Positions 14,183-22,414 of a DNA stretch of 31,556 nt are shown piece after piece. Source of the stretch: JAJNBA01 sp963842295 (GTDB taxonomy: Bacteria; Actinomycetota; UBA4738; HRBIN12); the NCBI GenBank assembly GCA_963842295.1, contig CAWJFY010000003.1:1-31556 (forward strand), written 5' to 3'. Position numbers and translations under genes: made by a program. Position 1 is the stretch's first letter, and each line of letters starts with the position of its first letter. Under the pieces are notes generated by a model. The model saw nothing but the letters and a program-made list of their open reading frames with translations, was not told the DNA's origin and did no database searches.

Positions 14183-15262
14183 ATGCAGAAGAAGACAGGA
14201 GTGCGGTGGGTCGCGGCCCTCGCTATCGCCGGGCTGATCGCGGCGTCGTGTGGCGACGACGGCGGTGGCGGCGGTGGCGGCGGAGGCGGCGGAGGCGGCG
14301 GCGAAGAAGGTCCGTTCACGATCGGTGTCAGCAACACGCTGGTCGGGAACCAGTGGCGCGAGCAGATGGTCTGCGCCATCAAGGCGCAAGCTCGCGTCAG
14401 CGAAGTCGTCGATGAGGTCGTCCTGGCGAACCGCGACACCGATGCGACGGGTCAGATCGCCGACATCGAAGGCCTGATCTCCCAAGGGGTCGACGCGATC
14501 ATCGTCAACCCGGCCGATGCCACGGCGCTGGACGATGTGATCGCCCAGGCGGCAGAGCAAGGGATCATCGTCGTGTCGGTCGACCAGGCCGTGACGGCGG
14601 AGGACGCGTACAACGTGACCAACGATCAGGTCGCCTACGCTGAGCTCGGCGCAAGGTGGCTCTTCGATCAGCTCGGCGGGTCGGGGAGCGTCGCGTACAT
14701 GCGCGGCTTCGAGGGCGTCCCGGCCGATACCGACCGGGACGAGGGATTCCAGGCGGCGCTGGCCGACTATCCCGACATCGAGATCGTGAGCGAGGTGTTC
14801 ACGGGCTGGGATCCGTCGACCGGTGCTCAGCAGGCGCTCGAGATCATCACGACGGAACAGGTCGACGGTATCTGGACGTCCGGGATCGACTACCCGGTCG
14901 TAGAGCAGTTCGCGAACGCGGACGAGCCCTACGTGCCGATCGTCGGGGCAGACAACAACGGCTTCATCGAGCAGTTGATCGACCTGAAGGGTGATGGACT
15001 CGTCGGCGCCATCGTGACGAACCCGCCGCCGGTCGGGGGCGTCGCAACCGCCATCGCGATCGACCTGCTGACCGGGGCCAAGGACCATCCCCGCGACACA
15101 CTGCTCACGCCGACGGTCTACGACAACGTCAGCGACACGGCTGCGCTGGAGGATCTCTTCCTTCCGGACCTGCCGCAGGGCTTCGTGTCGACGATGGAGA
15201 TCGAGCCGTATACCACCTACACGCAGCAGGACGTCTTGGACTGCAAGGGCCCAGGCGAGTAG
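14183..15262 (+). CDS. Sugar ABC transporter, substrate-binding lipoprotein
   Basis: The 359-residue precursor has a lipoprotein signal peptide with Cys23 in LIAASC, then GDD and a run of 14 glycines as a flexible linker. The mature domain is a ribose/galactose-binding type I fold (Peripla_BP_4): FTIGVSNTLVGNQWREQMVC, IEGLISQGVDAIIVNPADAT, IIVVSVDQAV and DGIWTSGID. It captures the sugar outside the membrane and delivers it to the two permeases. GGGGAAGGGG lies upstream of the ATG, and a GGCGTG-AG-CACGCC dyad at 14081-14094. A strong hairpin follows the stop. The glycine linker is a common habit of actinobacterial binding proteins. Confidence 0.93.
   Translation: MQKKTGVRWVAALAIAGLIAASCGDDGGGGGGGGGGGGGGEEGPFTIGVSNTLVGNQWREQMVCAIKAQARVSEVVDEVVLANRDTDATGQIADIEGLISQGVDAIIVNPADATALDDVIAQAAEQGIIVVSVDQAVTAEDAYNVTNDQVAYAELGARWLFDQLGGSGSVAYMRGFEGVPADTDRDEGFQAALADYPDIEIVSEVFTGWDPSTGAQQALEIITTEQVDGIWTSGIDYPVVEQFANADEPYVPIVGADNNGFIEQLIDLKGDGLVGAIVTNPPPVGGVATAIAIDLLTGAKDHPRDTLLTPTVYDNVSDTAALEDLFLPDLPQGFVSTMEIEPYTTYTQQDVLDCKGPGE
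14261..14302 (+). repeat. GGN codon repeat encoding a 14-glycine linker
   Basis: Fourteen consecutive glycine codons (mostly GGC, with GGT and GGA) directly follow the lipid-anchored cysteine and GDD. Simple repeats of this kind vary in length by slippage; any change by whole codons would alter only the tether. Confidence 0.9.
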
Positions 15263-15280
15263 AGAACTGATCGTCGTCGA

Positions 15281-15318
15281 GCGGAGGTCGGGCGTCTGTT
15301 CGAACGCCCGGCCTCCGC
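15281..15318 (+). terminator. 15-pair hairpin between binding protein and ATPase genes
   Basis: GCGGAGG-T-CGGGCGT pairs with ACGCCCG-G-CCTCCGC around an eight-base loop (15296-15303), with only one T-G wobble. No T-run follows, and the ATPase starts 20 bases later. In ABC operons such hairpins typically protect the binding-protein mRNA or partly terminate, giving more binding protein than ATPase. Confidence 0.65.
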
Positions 15319-15337
15319 GCTCAAGCGTGGAGCGTTC

Positions 15338-16819
15338 GTGAGCGACAGACCACCTCTTCTGTTCGTCCGAGGTCTCGCGAAGCGATACGGCAGCATCGTT
15401 GCGCTCAACTCGGCGGACCTGACCGTCCAGCCGGGCGAGATCCATGCGTTGCTCGGCGCCAACGGGGCGGGCAAGAGCACCTTCGTCAAGATCCTCGCGG
15501 GCGTGATCCATGCCGACGCCGGGTCAGTCGAGGTGAACGGGAACCTCGCCCGTCTCCGTCGTCCCTCGGACGCCCTGGCAGCGGGCGTGGCGACCGTGTT
15601 CCAGGACCCGGCGCTGATCCCCGATCTGACCATCGAGCAGAACCTCCGCCTCACCGGCATCGACCCCGGCCCCGTTCGGGAGGGCCTCGAGCGGATGGGC
15701 GTACGCGATCTCGACGTCGACGCGATCGTCAAGGAGGTGCCCCTTCCCGTGCTTCGGGTTCTCGACCTCACGCGGGCGCTCGTGCACGACCCCCAGCTGC
15801 TCGTGCTCGACGAGATCACGGCGGCGCTGCCCGCCGACCTCGCGGCGCGCGTGGTCGACCGCATGAGGGAACGACGGGAGCGGGGGCGATCCGTCCTATT
15901 CATCACGCACAGGCTCGGCGAGGTCCTTCGCGTCTGCGATCGGGCGACGATCCTGCGCGACGGTCGCGACGTGGCCGCGCTCGTCCCCGGCGAGGGCGGC
16001 GAGGCCCGTCTGGTCGAGGCGATGCTCGGCGGCGAGGTCGCCGCCAGTTTGGTGGAGCCGACCGCTCGGTCGGCGCGATCGGCTGATGCACCCGTGGCGC
16101 TCGAGGCCCGAGCGCTGACGTCACGCGACTACCTCCGGGGAGTCTCCTTCGAGCTCCGCGCCGGCGAGATCCTCGGCCTGGTCGCGCTCGAAGGCCAAGG
16201 TCAAGACCGGCTCTTCGACGTGCTCTCAGGCGACCGGCCGTCCGACGGCGGAGAGATGATCGTGAGCGGTCGACCGATCCGCCCGAGGTCACCGTTCGAT
16301 GCGATCCGAAACGGCGTCGTTCTCATCCCATCGGATCGGCTCCAGGCCCTGCTGCCGCAGCGATCGGTGCGGGAGAACCTCGCGTCGGCGCTGTACAACC
16401 GCGTGGGGCGCTGGCTCCGGCTCGTCAAAGACGAGGAACAGCGAGTGGAGGGAGTGATCGAACGCCTCGCGATCGATACCCGGGCGCACCGGCAGGCCAA
16501 GCGTCTGTCCGGCGGAAACCAGCAGAAGCTCGTCGTCGGTCGATGGCTCGCGGCCGGCTTCCGAACGTTGCTGTGTTTCGACCCGACCAGGGGCATCGAC
16601 ATCAGGACGAAGGAGCAGATCTACGAGCTGCTCCGGGAGCTCGCCGACGAGGGCCTCGCGATCCTTTACTACACGAGCGAGCTAGCGGAGATCCCGCTGG
16701 TCTGTGATCGGGTCCTGGTGATGTACGACGGGGAGATCGTTCACGAGCACGACGGCGCGACGGCCGATGAGGCCAGGCTGCTGAGTGCCGCCCACGGCCT
16801 ACAGGAGGCCACGGCGTGA
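15338..16819 (+). CDS. Sugar ABC transporter, two-domain ATPase
   Basis: The 493 residues hold two RbsA/MglA-type ATPase domains, 1-235 and about 250-493. Domain 1 has Walker A GANGAGKST and Walker B LLVLDEITAALP, but the signature LSGGQ is replaced by VPLPVLRVLDLTRAL. Domain 2 has a degenerate Walker A (LVALEGQGQDRLF), an intact signature LSGGNQQKLVVGRWL, and a Walker B reading LLCFDPTRGID where relatives have LLLDEPTRG. So one full composite site can form, from the domain 1 Walker motifs and the domain 2 signature; the other looks dead. This asymmetry is known for a branch of sugar importers. GTG at 15338 has GGAG about seven bases upstream. Its stop overlaps the start of the next permease. 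Confidence 0.92.
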   Translation: MSDRPPLLFVRGLAKRYGSIVALNSADLTVQPGEIHALLGANGAGKSTFVKILAGVIHADAGSVEVNGNLARLRRPSDALAAGVATVFQDPALIPDLTIEQNLRLTGIDPGPVREGLERMGVRDLDVDAIVKEVPLPVLRVLDLTRALVHDPQLLVLDEITAALPADLAARVVDRMRERRERGRSVLFITHRLGEVLRVCDRATILRDGRDVAALVPGEGGEARLVEAMLGGEVAASLVEPTARSARSADAPVALEARALTSRDYLRGVSFELRAGEILGLVALEGQGQDRLFDVLSGDRPSDGGEMIVSGRPIRPRSPFDAIRNGVVLIPSDRLQALLPQRSVRENLASALYNRVGRWLRLVKDEEQRVEGVIERLAIDTRAHRQAKRLSGGNQQKLVVGRWLAAGFRTLLCFDPTRGIDIRTKEQIYELLRELADEGLAILYYTSELAEIPLVCDRVLVMYDGEIVHEHDGATADEARLLSAAHGLQEATA

Positions 16820-17832
16820 GCGCCGCAGCGGGGAGGCTCGACTCGGGTACCTCGACGAACGCACACCGTCGGGTCCTCCGGCGGTACGGTTGGACAGCTG
16901 GGGTCTGGCTCCTCCTTCTGTTGCTCATCGGGTGGTACGCCACGCTGATCCCGGCGTTCGGCAGCTTCACGATGGCGTCGATCGCGAAGAACAGCCTGCC
17001 CACCGTGTACCTGGCGGTCGCGCAGTCCGTCGCCGTCATCGCGGGCGGCATCGATCTCGGCGCGGGGGCCATGATGGTGCTCGCCAACTCGGTCTCGGCG
17101 CGACTGATGGACGGGCAGCCGTTCTGGATGACCGGCGTCATCGGCTTCGCCGTCATCGCGGGAGCCGCGATCCTGAACGGCCTCGTGGGATGGGTCATCG
17201 TCCGATCACGCGTCCCGGACATCATCGTCACACTCTCGACCCTGTTCATCTTCTCCGGCGTCGCGCTCATGGTCTTGCCGACGCCCGGAGGAGGGACGAG
17301 CGGCGGCTTCCGCTGGATCTTCACGGGCTCGGACTCGGGGGTCGGCACCAACTTCGTACCCTCGCTGTTCGCGCTGGCGCTGCCGGTGGCCCTCGTCGGC
17401 ATCTGGCTGCGGCGATCGCGGCGAGGGCTCTCCCTCTACGCGGTCGGAAGCGATCACGATGCGGCGTACCTGTCCGGCGTGGACATCGGGAGGGCCAAGA
17501 TCACGGCGTACGCCATCGCCGGCGCGTTCGCCGGCCTCGCCGGCCTCGCGATCACCGCGATCACGGCCACAGGCGACCCGCGATTCACGAACGCCGCCAA
17601 CGGCACGCTGAACAGCGTCGCCGCAGTCGTCCTCGGAGGGATCGCGTTGGCCGGCGGGGTCGGATCGGTGGTCGGAGCGGTGGCTGCAGGGGTGATCCTG
17701 TTCATCCTCTACCCGATCCTGACGACGATGTCGATCGACCCGAACACCGCGCAGGTGATCCAGGGACTGCTCATCGTCGCCGTGATGATGTTGGCGGGCC
17801 TGCTCGAGCTCCGACGCCGGAGGAGAGAATGA
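16816..17832 (+). CDS. Sugar ABC transporter permease 1 (RbsC type)
   Basis: The 338-residue membrane protein is of the ribose/xylose/galactose permease family (BPD_transp_2), with about eight to ten hydrophobic segments. Family marks are the VIAGGIDLGAGAMMVLANS segment (about 75-95), LNGLVGWVIVRSRVPDIIVTL, and a YAVGSDHDAAYLSGVDIGRAK loop that contacts the ATPase. GTG overlaps the ATPase stop by four bases, and the ATG of permease 2 overlaps its own stop (ATGA), so translation is coupled. With permease 2 it should form a heterodimeric channel. Confidence 0.92.
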   Translation: MSAAAGRLDSGTSTNAHRRVLRRYGWTAGVWLLLLLLIGWYATLIPAFGSFTMASIAKNSLPTVYLAVAQSVAVIAGGIDLGAGAMMVLANSVSARLMDGQPFWMTGVIGFAVIAGAAILNGLVGWVIVRSRVPDIIVTLSTLFIFSGVALMVLPTPGGGTSGGFRWIFTGSDSGVGTNFVPSLFALALPVALVGIWLRRSRRGLSLYAVGSDHDAAYLSGVDIGRAKITAYAIAGAFAGLAGLAITAITATGDPRFTNAANGTLNSVAAVVLGGIALAGGVGSVVGAVAAGVILFILYPILTTMSIDPNTAQVIQGLLIVAVMMLAGLLELRRRRRE

Positions 17833-18845
17833 GCACCGTGTTCCGGGGGACCGAGCCGGGACCTGAGGCCGGTCTCGGGGTCGAGCCACCCGCGCAACGG
17901 GCCTGGATGCGGTTCCTTTCGGAGCGACCGCTCATCGTGCTCGGCGCCGTCCTGGCTGTCTTGGTGCTCGTCACAGGGGTCATCCAGCCCGGCTACCTCA
18001 GCCTCCGCGGCCTTCGCAACACACTCCTGCTTGCTGCCCCGCTCGGCATCATCGCGGCCGGACAGACGCTGCTGATGCTGACCCGCGGGATCGACCTGTC
18101 CGTGGCGATGGTCGCGACGGCGGCCGCGTATGTGGCCGGCAACCAGTCGCCGAACGGCGCTGGGATCGCGATCGTCCTGGGCCTCGTCGTCGGGTGTGTC
18201 GCGGGCGCGATCAACGGGACTGGCGTCGGGATCTTCCAGGTGAACCCGCTCATCATGACGCTGGCGATGGCGGGGATCCTGCTCGGACTCTTCACCCAGT
18301 GGGCCACGACGTTCCTGCAGGGTTCGACCTCGGTCGCGCCGTTCATCAGAACGCTCGGCGCCGGGTCGTTCCTCGACAACCGGATACCGTGGAACGTCCT
18401 GATCTGGGCTTCCATAGGGTTCGCGGTCATCTGGGGACTTCGGCGAACCGGCCTCGGTCGCATGATCTACGGCGTCGGCGACAACCCGGTCGCGGTCCGG
18501 TTGGCGGGCGTCCGGACCTGGCAGGTGCTGCTCGCCGTCTACACCATCAGCGGGTTCTTCGCGGCGATGGGTGGGATCCTGCTGGCCGGACAGACCGGCG
18601 CGGTCGACCTTCGGCTAGCCCAGAATTTCCTTCTGCCGTCGGTGGCGGCCTCGGTGATCGGCGGGACGTCCATCTTCGGCGGCGTCGGATCGTACTCGGG
18701 GACGATCCTGGGGGCGCTGATCCTCAGCGTACTGAACGCCCTGTTGACATTCCTGGACGCTGGCCAGGCCGAGAAGCAGGTCGTGTACGGGTTGATCGTC
18801 CTCGGGCTCGCCTGGCTCTACGCAGCCGTCACCAGGGCGGAGTGA
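17829..18845 (+). CDS. Sugar ABC transporter permease 2 (RbsC type)
   Basis: The 338-residue paralogue of permease 1 has a 25-residue polar N-terminus followed by eight or more membrane segments. The signature parts are QTLLMLTRGIDLSVAMVATA, NGTGVGIFQVNPLIMTLAMA and the YGVGDNPVAVRLAGVRTWQV loop facing the ATPase. AGGAGAGA overlaps the end of permease 1 and serves its ATG. The stop at 18845 is followed five bases later by the oxidoreductase gene, making one operon from uptake to catabolism. A longer upstream open frame is only the shadow of permease 1. Confidence 0.92.
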   Translation: MSTVFRGTEPGPEAGLGVEPPAQRAWMRFLSERPLIVLGAVLAVLVLVTGVIQPGYLSLRGLRNTLLLAAPLGIIAAGQTLLMLTRGIDLSVAMVATAAAYVAGNQSPNGAGIAIVLGLVVGCVAGAINGTGVGIFQVNPLIMTLAMAGILLGLFTQWATTFLQGSTSVAPFIRTLGAGSFLDNRIPWNVLIWASIGFAVIWGLRRTGLGRMIYGVGDNPVAVRLAGVRTWQVLLAVYTISGFFAAMGGILLAGQTGAVDLRLAQNFLLPSVAASVIGGTSIFGGVGSYSGTILGALILSVLNALLTFLDAGQAEKQVVYGLIVLGLAWLYAAVTRAE

Positions 18846-18850
18846 CCGCG

Positions 18851-20005
18851 ATGTCGTTCGCCAAGATCAACGCGGCTGTCGTGGGCGTCGGATTCGTCGG
18901 CGTGGCGCACGTGGAGGCGCTCCGACGGATCGGGGTCAACGTGATCGGTGTCGTCGGGTCAACGCCTGAGCGCGCCGAGGCGAGAGCCCGGGCGGCGAAC
19001 CTGCCGCGCGTCTACGAGAGCCTCGAGGCGCTCCTCGCCGATCCGGCGGTTGACGTCGTGCACGTGGCGAGCCCGAATCACGCACACGCCGAGCAGGTTC
19101 GCACCGTGCTCGCTGCAGGCAAACACATCGTGTGCGAGAAGCCCCTCGCTTTGACGACAGAAGAGACGGCCGACCTGCTCCTGCGGGCCGAGACCTCCGG
19201 ACTCGTCCACGCCGTCTGCTACAACATCCGCTTCTATCCCCTGTGCCATCAGATGCGTGCGATGGTCGCCTCCGGAGCGATCGGGGAGCCGCGTCTGGTG
19301 TCGGGCTCGTATCTGCAGGACTGGCTTCTGCTACCGACGGACTGGAACTGGCGGCTCGAGCCGGAGAAGGCGGGCGTCCTCCGAGCGATCGCAGACATCG
19401 GATCACATTGGTTCGACCTGGCTCGCTTCGTCATGGGGCGGCGCGTCGTCCAGGTGATGGCGGATCTCTACACGCTCGTGCCGGTGCGGCGTCATCCACC
19501 CGGCCCGGTCGAGACGTTCGCGTCGACCTCCTCCGACCAGGACCTGATCGAGGAACCCATGACCTCGGATGACGGCGCCGGGATCTTGCTGCGCTTCGAC
19601 GACGACGCGAAAGGAGTGCTGACCGTGTCCCAAGTGTCGGCGGGGCGGAAGAACTCGGTGAGCATCGAGGTCGCTGGATCCGAGTCCGCCATCGCGTGGT
19701 CCTCCGAGGACTCCGACCGACTGTGGATCGGGCACCGGGGCCGTGCGAACGAGATCCTGCACCGCGATCCCGCCCTCGTGGATCCGGACGTCCGAAGCGT
19801 GATCGCCTACCCCGGCGGACATGCGGAGGGATACCCGGACACCTTCCGCGCGCTGTTCGCCAAGGTGTACGCAGACGTGGAGCGGGGCGCCCCGTCGCCG
19901 GAGCCGGCGTACCCGACGTTCGCCGACGGCCACGACGCCCTGTGCGTGCTCGAGGCGGTGCAGCGTAGCGACGCCGAGGCGCGCTGGGTCAAAGTCGAAC
20001 GCTGA
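18851..20005 (+). CDS. Gfo/Idh/MocA family oxidoreductase 1
   Basis: The 384 residues have an N-terminal Rossmann domain (GVGFVGVAHVEAL, residues about 11-23) for NAD(P) and the family's catalytic EKP at 96-98 (VCEKPLAL). The C-terminal substrate domain includes ADIGSHWFDLARF, whose Asp and His are the usual catalytic pair. Enzymes of this family oxidise or reduce sugars, inositols or amino sugars. It starts five bases after permease 2 and is followed 13 bases later by a sugar isomerase gene, so it likely acts on the imported sugar. The exact substrate cannot be read from sequence. Confidence 0.9.
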   Translation: MSFAKINAAVVGVGFVGVAHVEALRRIGVNVIGVVGSTPERAEARARAANLPRVYESLEALLADPAVDVVHVASPNHAHAEQVRTVLAAGKHIVCEKPLALTTEETADLLLRAETSGLVHAVCYNIRFYPLCHQMRAMVASGAIGEPRLVSGSYLQDWLLLPTDWNWRLEPEKAGVLRAIADIGSHWFDLARFVMGRRVVQVMADLYTLVPVRRHPPGPVETFASTSSDQDLIEEPMTSDDGAGILLRFDDDAKGVLTVSQVSAGRKNSVSIEVAGSESAIAWSSEDSDRLWIGHRGRANEILHRDPALVDPDVRSVIAYPGGHAEGYPDTFRALFAKVYADVERGAPSPEPAYPTFADGHDALCVLEAVQRSDAEARWVKVER

Positions 20006-20018
20006 GGGAGGAGGCAAC

Positions 20019-20933
20019 GTGAAGCTCGGATTCATCACGGCACCGTTCCCGGAAACCCCGCTCGAGGAGGTGGCCGACTGGGCCGCCGGAGTCGGGTTCG
20101 ACTTCCTGGAGGTGTGCTGCTGGCCCGGCGGCGCGAGCGACGCCCGACGGTACGCGGGGACTTCCCACATCGACGTGGACGGGCTGTCCGCTGCTCGAGC
20201 GAAAGAGATCGTCGACGACATGGCCGGGCGGGGGATCGATATCCCGGGGCTCGGCTACTATCCCAACCCGCTCGACCCGGACCCGGAGCACCGCCGTCAG
20301 GTGATCGAACACCTCAAGAAGGTCATCACCGCAGCCTCGCTGATGGGCGTGCCGGTGGTGAACACGTTCATGGGTGCCGACCCGGCGAAATCGCAGTCGG
20401 AGAATTGGGACGATGCCAGGCGGATCTGGCCGGAGATCGTGAGCCACGCGCGGGACTCCGGCGTGCGGATCGCGCTCGAGAACTGCCCGATGATCTTCTC
20501 GATGGACGAGTGGCCCTCCGGGAAGAACCTCGCCTACTCGCCGTCGATCTGGCGCTCGATCTTCGAGGAGTTCGGCGAGACGATCGGACTCTGCTTCGAT
20601 CCGTCGCACCTCGTGTGGCTGATGATCGACATCGAGTCGGCGATCGTGGAGTTCGGTCCGCGCTTCTACTTCTTCCAAGCCAAGGACGTGATGATCGACC
20701 GACGCGGGTTGTACGAACACGGCGTGATGTCCGTCGGGATCGGCTGGCAGGTCCCGCGTCTGCCCGGTCTGGGCGACGTGGACTGGAGCAGGGTGTTCTC
20801 CGCGCTCTACCGGGTGGGTTACGACGGTCCGATCTCGATCGAGCACGAGGACCGTGGCTTCGAAGACACCGACGAGCTGATCAAGCGTGGCTTCCTGCTC
20901 GCGAGAGATGTGCTGGCTCCCTACGTGAAGTGA
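20019..20933 (+). CDS. Sugar phosphate isomerase/epimerase (TIM barrel)
   Basis: The 304-residue xylose-isomerase-like TIM barrel protein has GAGGGAGGAGG just before its GTG. Likely metal ligands are E154 (IALENCP), D194 (LCFDPSHL) and E275 (SIEHED). The fourth ligand, a His in most relatives (VHxKD), reads FFQAKD here, so a Gln replaces it. The family includes IolE/IolI inositol enzymes, hydroxypyruvate isomerase and tagatose/allulose epimerases. Following the Gfo/Idh/MocA gene, it probably handles the oxidised product. It ends 20 bases before the convergent second oxidoreductase. Confidence 0.88.
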   Translation: MKLGFITAPFPETPLEEVADWAAGVGFDFLEVCCWPGGASDARRYAGTSHIDVDGLSAARAKEIVDDMAGRGIDIPGLGYYPNPLDPDPEHRRQVIEHLKKVITAASLMGVPVVNTFMGADPAKSQSENWDDARRIWPEIVSHARDSGVRIALENCPMIFSMDEWPSGKNLAYSPSIWRSIFEEFGETIGLCFDPSHLVWLMIDIESAIVEFGPRFYFFQAKDVMIDRRGLYEHGVMSVGIGWQVPRLPGLGDVDWSRVFSALYRVGYDGPISIEHEDRGFEDTDELIKRGFLLARDVLAPYVK

Positions 20934-20953
20934 CGGTCGCGGGCACGGCGAGC

Positions 20954-22153
20954 TCAGGCGCCGGCGACGATCCGATCAACGAATTCTCCGGTCTCCTTGT
21001 CCTTGAGGATCAGCTTGCGGCGGCCGTCGGGAAGGATCTCGGACTTGATCACGTCGTGCCCGTCGTACGTCTCGGGGGTTCGCCCGATCCGTGGCGTCGC
21101 GCTGCCGCGCCACTCGAGCTCGACCGGCTCCCATCTCTTCGATCCCGCGGATCGATAGCAGGCGTCCATGACGGCATTGACGACGTACCCGTCGTACAAC
21201 GTCTCCTGGGGGGGCCGGCCTTCGTCTATCGCGTCGAACATATCCGCGAACATGTCCGTGAACCCGAGTTCCCCGATCTCGTCACCGACCGGGAAGAGCC
21301 AGCCCTTCTCGGACTCTGCCTTCTCCGCCACGTAGCCGCCGCTTCCCACCGCGGTGAACATCTCGAGGCCGGTCCGCAGGAAGTGGTTGAGCCAGATCGT
21401 GCCCTCCGTGCCGGCGACCTCGTCGCGAAGGTCCATCCCGCCGCGGAAAGTCCAGCTCACCTCGAACTGTCCGATCGCTCCGGACTCGAAGCGGATCAAA
21501 GCGATCGCGTTGTCCTCGTCCTCGATGGGATGGACGAACGTGTCCGTCCAGCACATCACCTCCACCGGCCGGTTCCCTTTGCCGACGAAGTTGCGGATGA
21601 TCTCGATGCAGTGGCAGCCGAGGTCGACGATGGCGCCGCCGCCCGTGAGCCGACCGTCCCAGAACCACGCCGAGTGGGGGCCGGGGTGAGTCTCGCGGGA
21701 TCGAACCCAGGTCACGTCACCGATCGCCCCTGCGCGGACGGCTGCGAGCGAGGTAAGCGTCTTCGGCGAGTAGCACAGGTCCTCGAGGTAGCCCGCGAAC
21801 ACGCCAGCCCTCTCCACGGCCTGGAGGATCCGATTCGCTTCGTCCGCATTGCGCGCCAACGGCTTCGTGCACAGGACGGCCTTCCCGGCCTCGGCGGATA
21901 GGGTCACCGCCTCCTCGTGGAGGTGGTTGGGGAGTCCGACCACGATGACGTCGGTCTCCGGGTGCTCGATGGCCTGCTTGAGGTCGGTACTGCTCTCGTG
22001 GATCCCCCAGCGCTCGCAGAACGCCATGCCGCGTTCGGGTGTTCGAGAGTAGGCGACCCGAACCTCGTCGAGGGTCCGACCGGTCTTCAGCGTCCTCGCG
22101 TAGAAGTCGCCGATGAATCCGGTCCCCAGCATCGTGATGGCATGCGCTCCCAT
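20954..22153 (-). CDS. Gfo/Idh/MocA family oxidoreductase 2
   Basis: The 399-residue protein has a Rossmann fold (MLGTGFIGDFYARTL) and VLCTKPLARN in the position of the EKP motif, with Thr replacing Glu. GGGAIVDLGCHCIEIIRNF holds the Asp/His catalytic pair. It is transcribed towards the sugar operon with only 20 bases between stops. It differs strongly from oxidoreductase 1, so it is not a recent duplicate. A second dehydrogenase of this family beside the first suggests a two-step oxidation-reduction route, as in some inositol and levoglucosan pathways; the substrate is unknown. A G-rich stretch (GGGGGAA) lies a few bases before its ATG. Confidence 0.9.
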   Translation of the reverse strand: MGAHAITMLGTGFIGDFYARTLKTGRTLDEVRVAYSRTPERGMAFCERWGIHESSTDLKQAIEHPETDVIVVGLPNHLHEEAVTLSAEAGKAVLCTKPLARNADEANRILQAVERAGVFAGYLEDLCYSPKTLTSLAAVRAGAIGDVTWVRSRETHPGPHSAWFWDGRLTGGGAIVDLGCHCIEIIRNFVGKGNRPVEVMCWTDTFVHPIEDEDNAIALIRFESGAIGQFEVSWTFRGGMDLRDEVAGTEGTIWLNHFLRTGLEMFTAVGSGGYVAEKAESEKGWLFPVGDEIGELGFTDMFADMFDAIDEGRPPQETLYDGYVVNAVMDACYRSAGSKRWEPVELEWRGSATPRIGRTPETYDGHDVIKSEILPDGRRKLILKDKETGEFVDRIVAGA

Positions 22154-22277
22154 CGATTCCCCCGCTCATCCTGACGGTCGCCCGATCGTATCGACAGCGG
22201 CCGAGTTCGCAACGAATGGACAGCGCGCCGATGGCAGGATTCGGGCCACCAGAGAACGAGAACCAGCGCCCCTCTCG

Positions 22278-22373
22278 ATGGCTCGATCCGTGGATGAGAT
22301 CCGGCCTCGGGTCGCCCTGACGTTCGACGCCGGACACCCCGACCGTCCCGGGCCGGGCCCGCGACGGTCGACC
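22278..22373 (+). pseudogene. N-terminal fragment of a polysaccharide deacetylase
   Basis: From the ATG at 22278 the frame gives DEIRPRVALTFDAGHPDRPG, which matches the first motif of NodB-type polysaccharide deacetylases (ALTFD, with the His-Pro-Asp-Arg-Pro seen in one actinobacterial branch). ATVDRL follows in another frame, as expected for the next helix. Similarity then stops, 42 bases before repeat copy 4. The remaining NodB motifs are absent. The match is short and rests on motif recall. Confidence 0.45.
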
Positions 22374-22414
22374 GGCTGCCGTGAGACGGCCCTCGCTCCT
22401 CGATCGCGATCCCA

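Noticed and set aside
14117..15511. Minus-strand open frame of 464 codons
   Set aside because: It mirrors the sugar-binding protein gene, whose signal peptide, linker and fold are clear on the plus strand.
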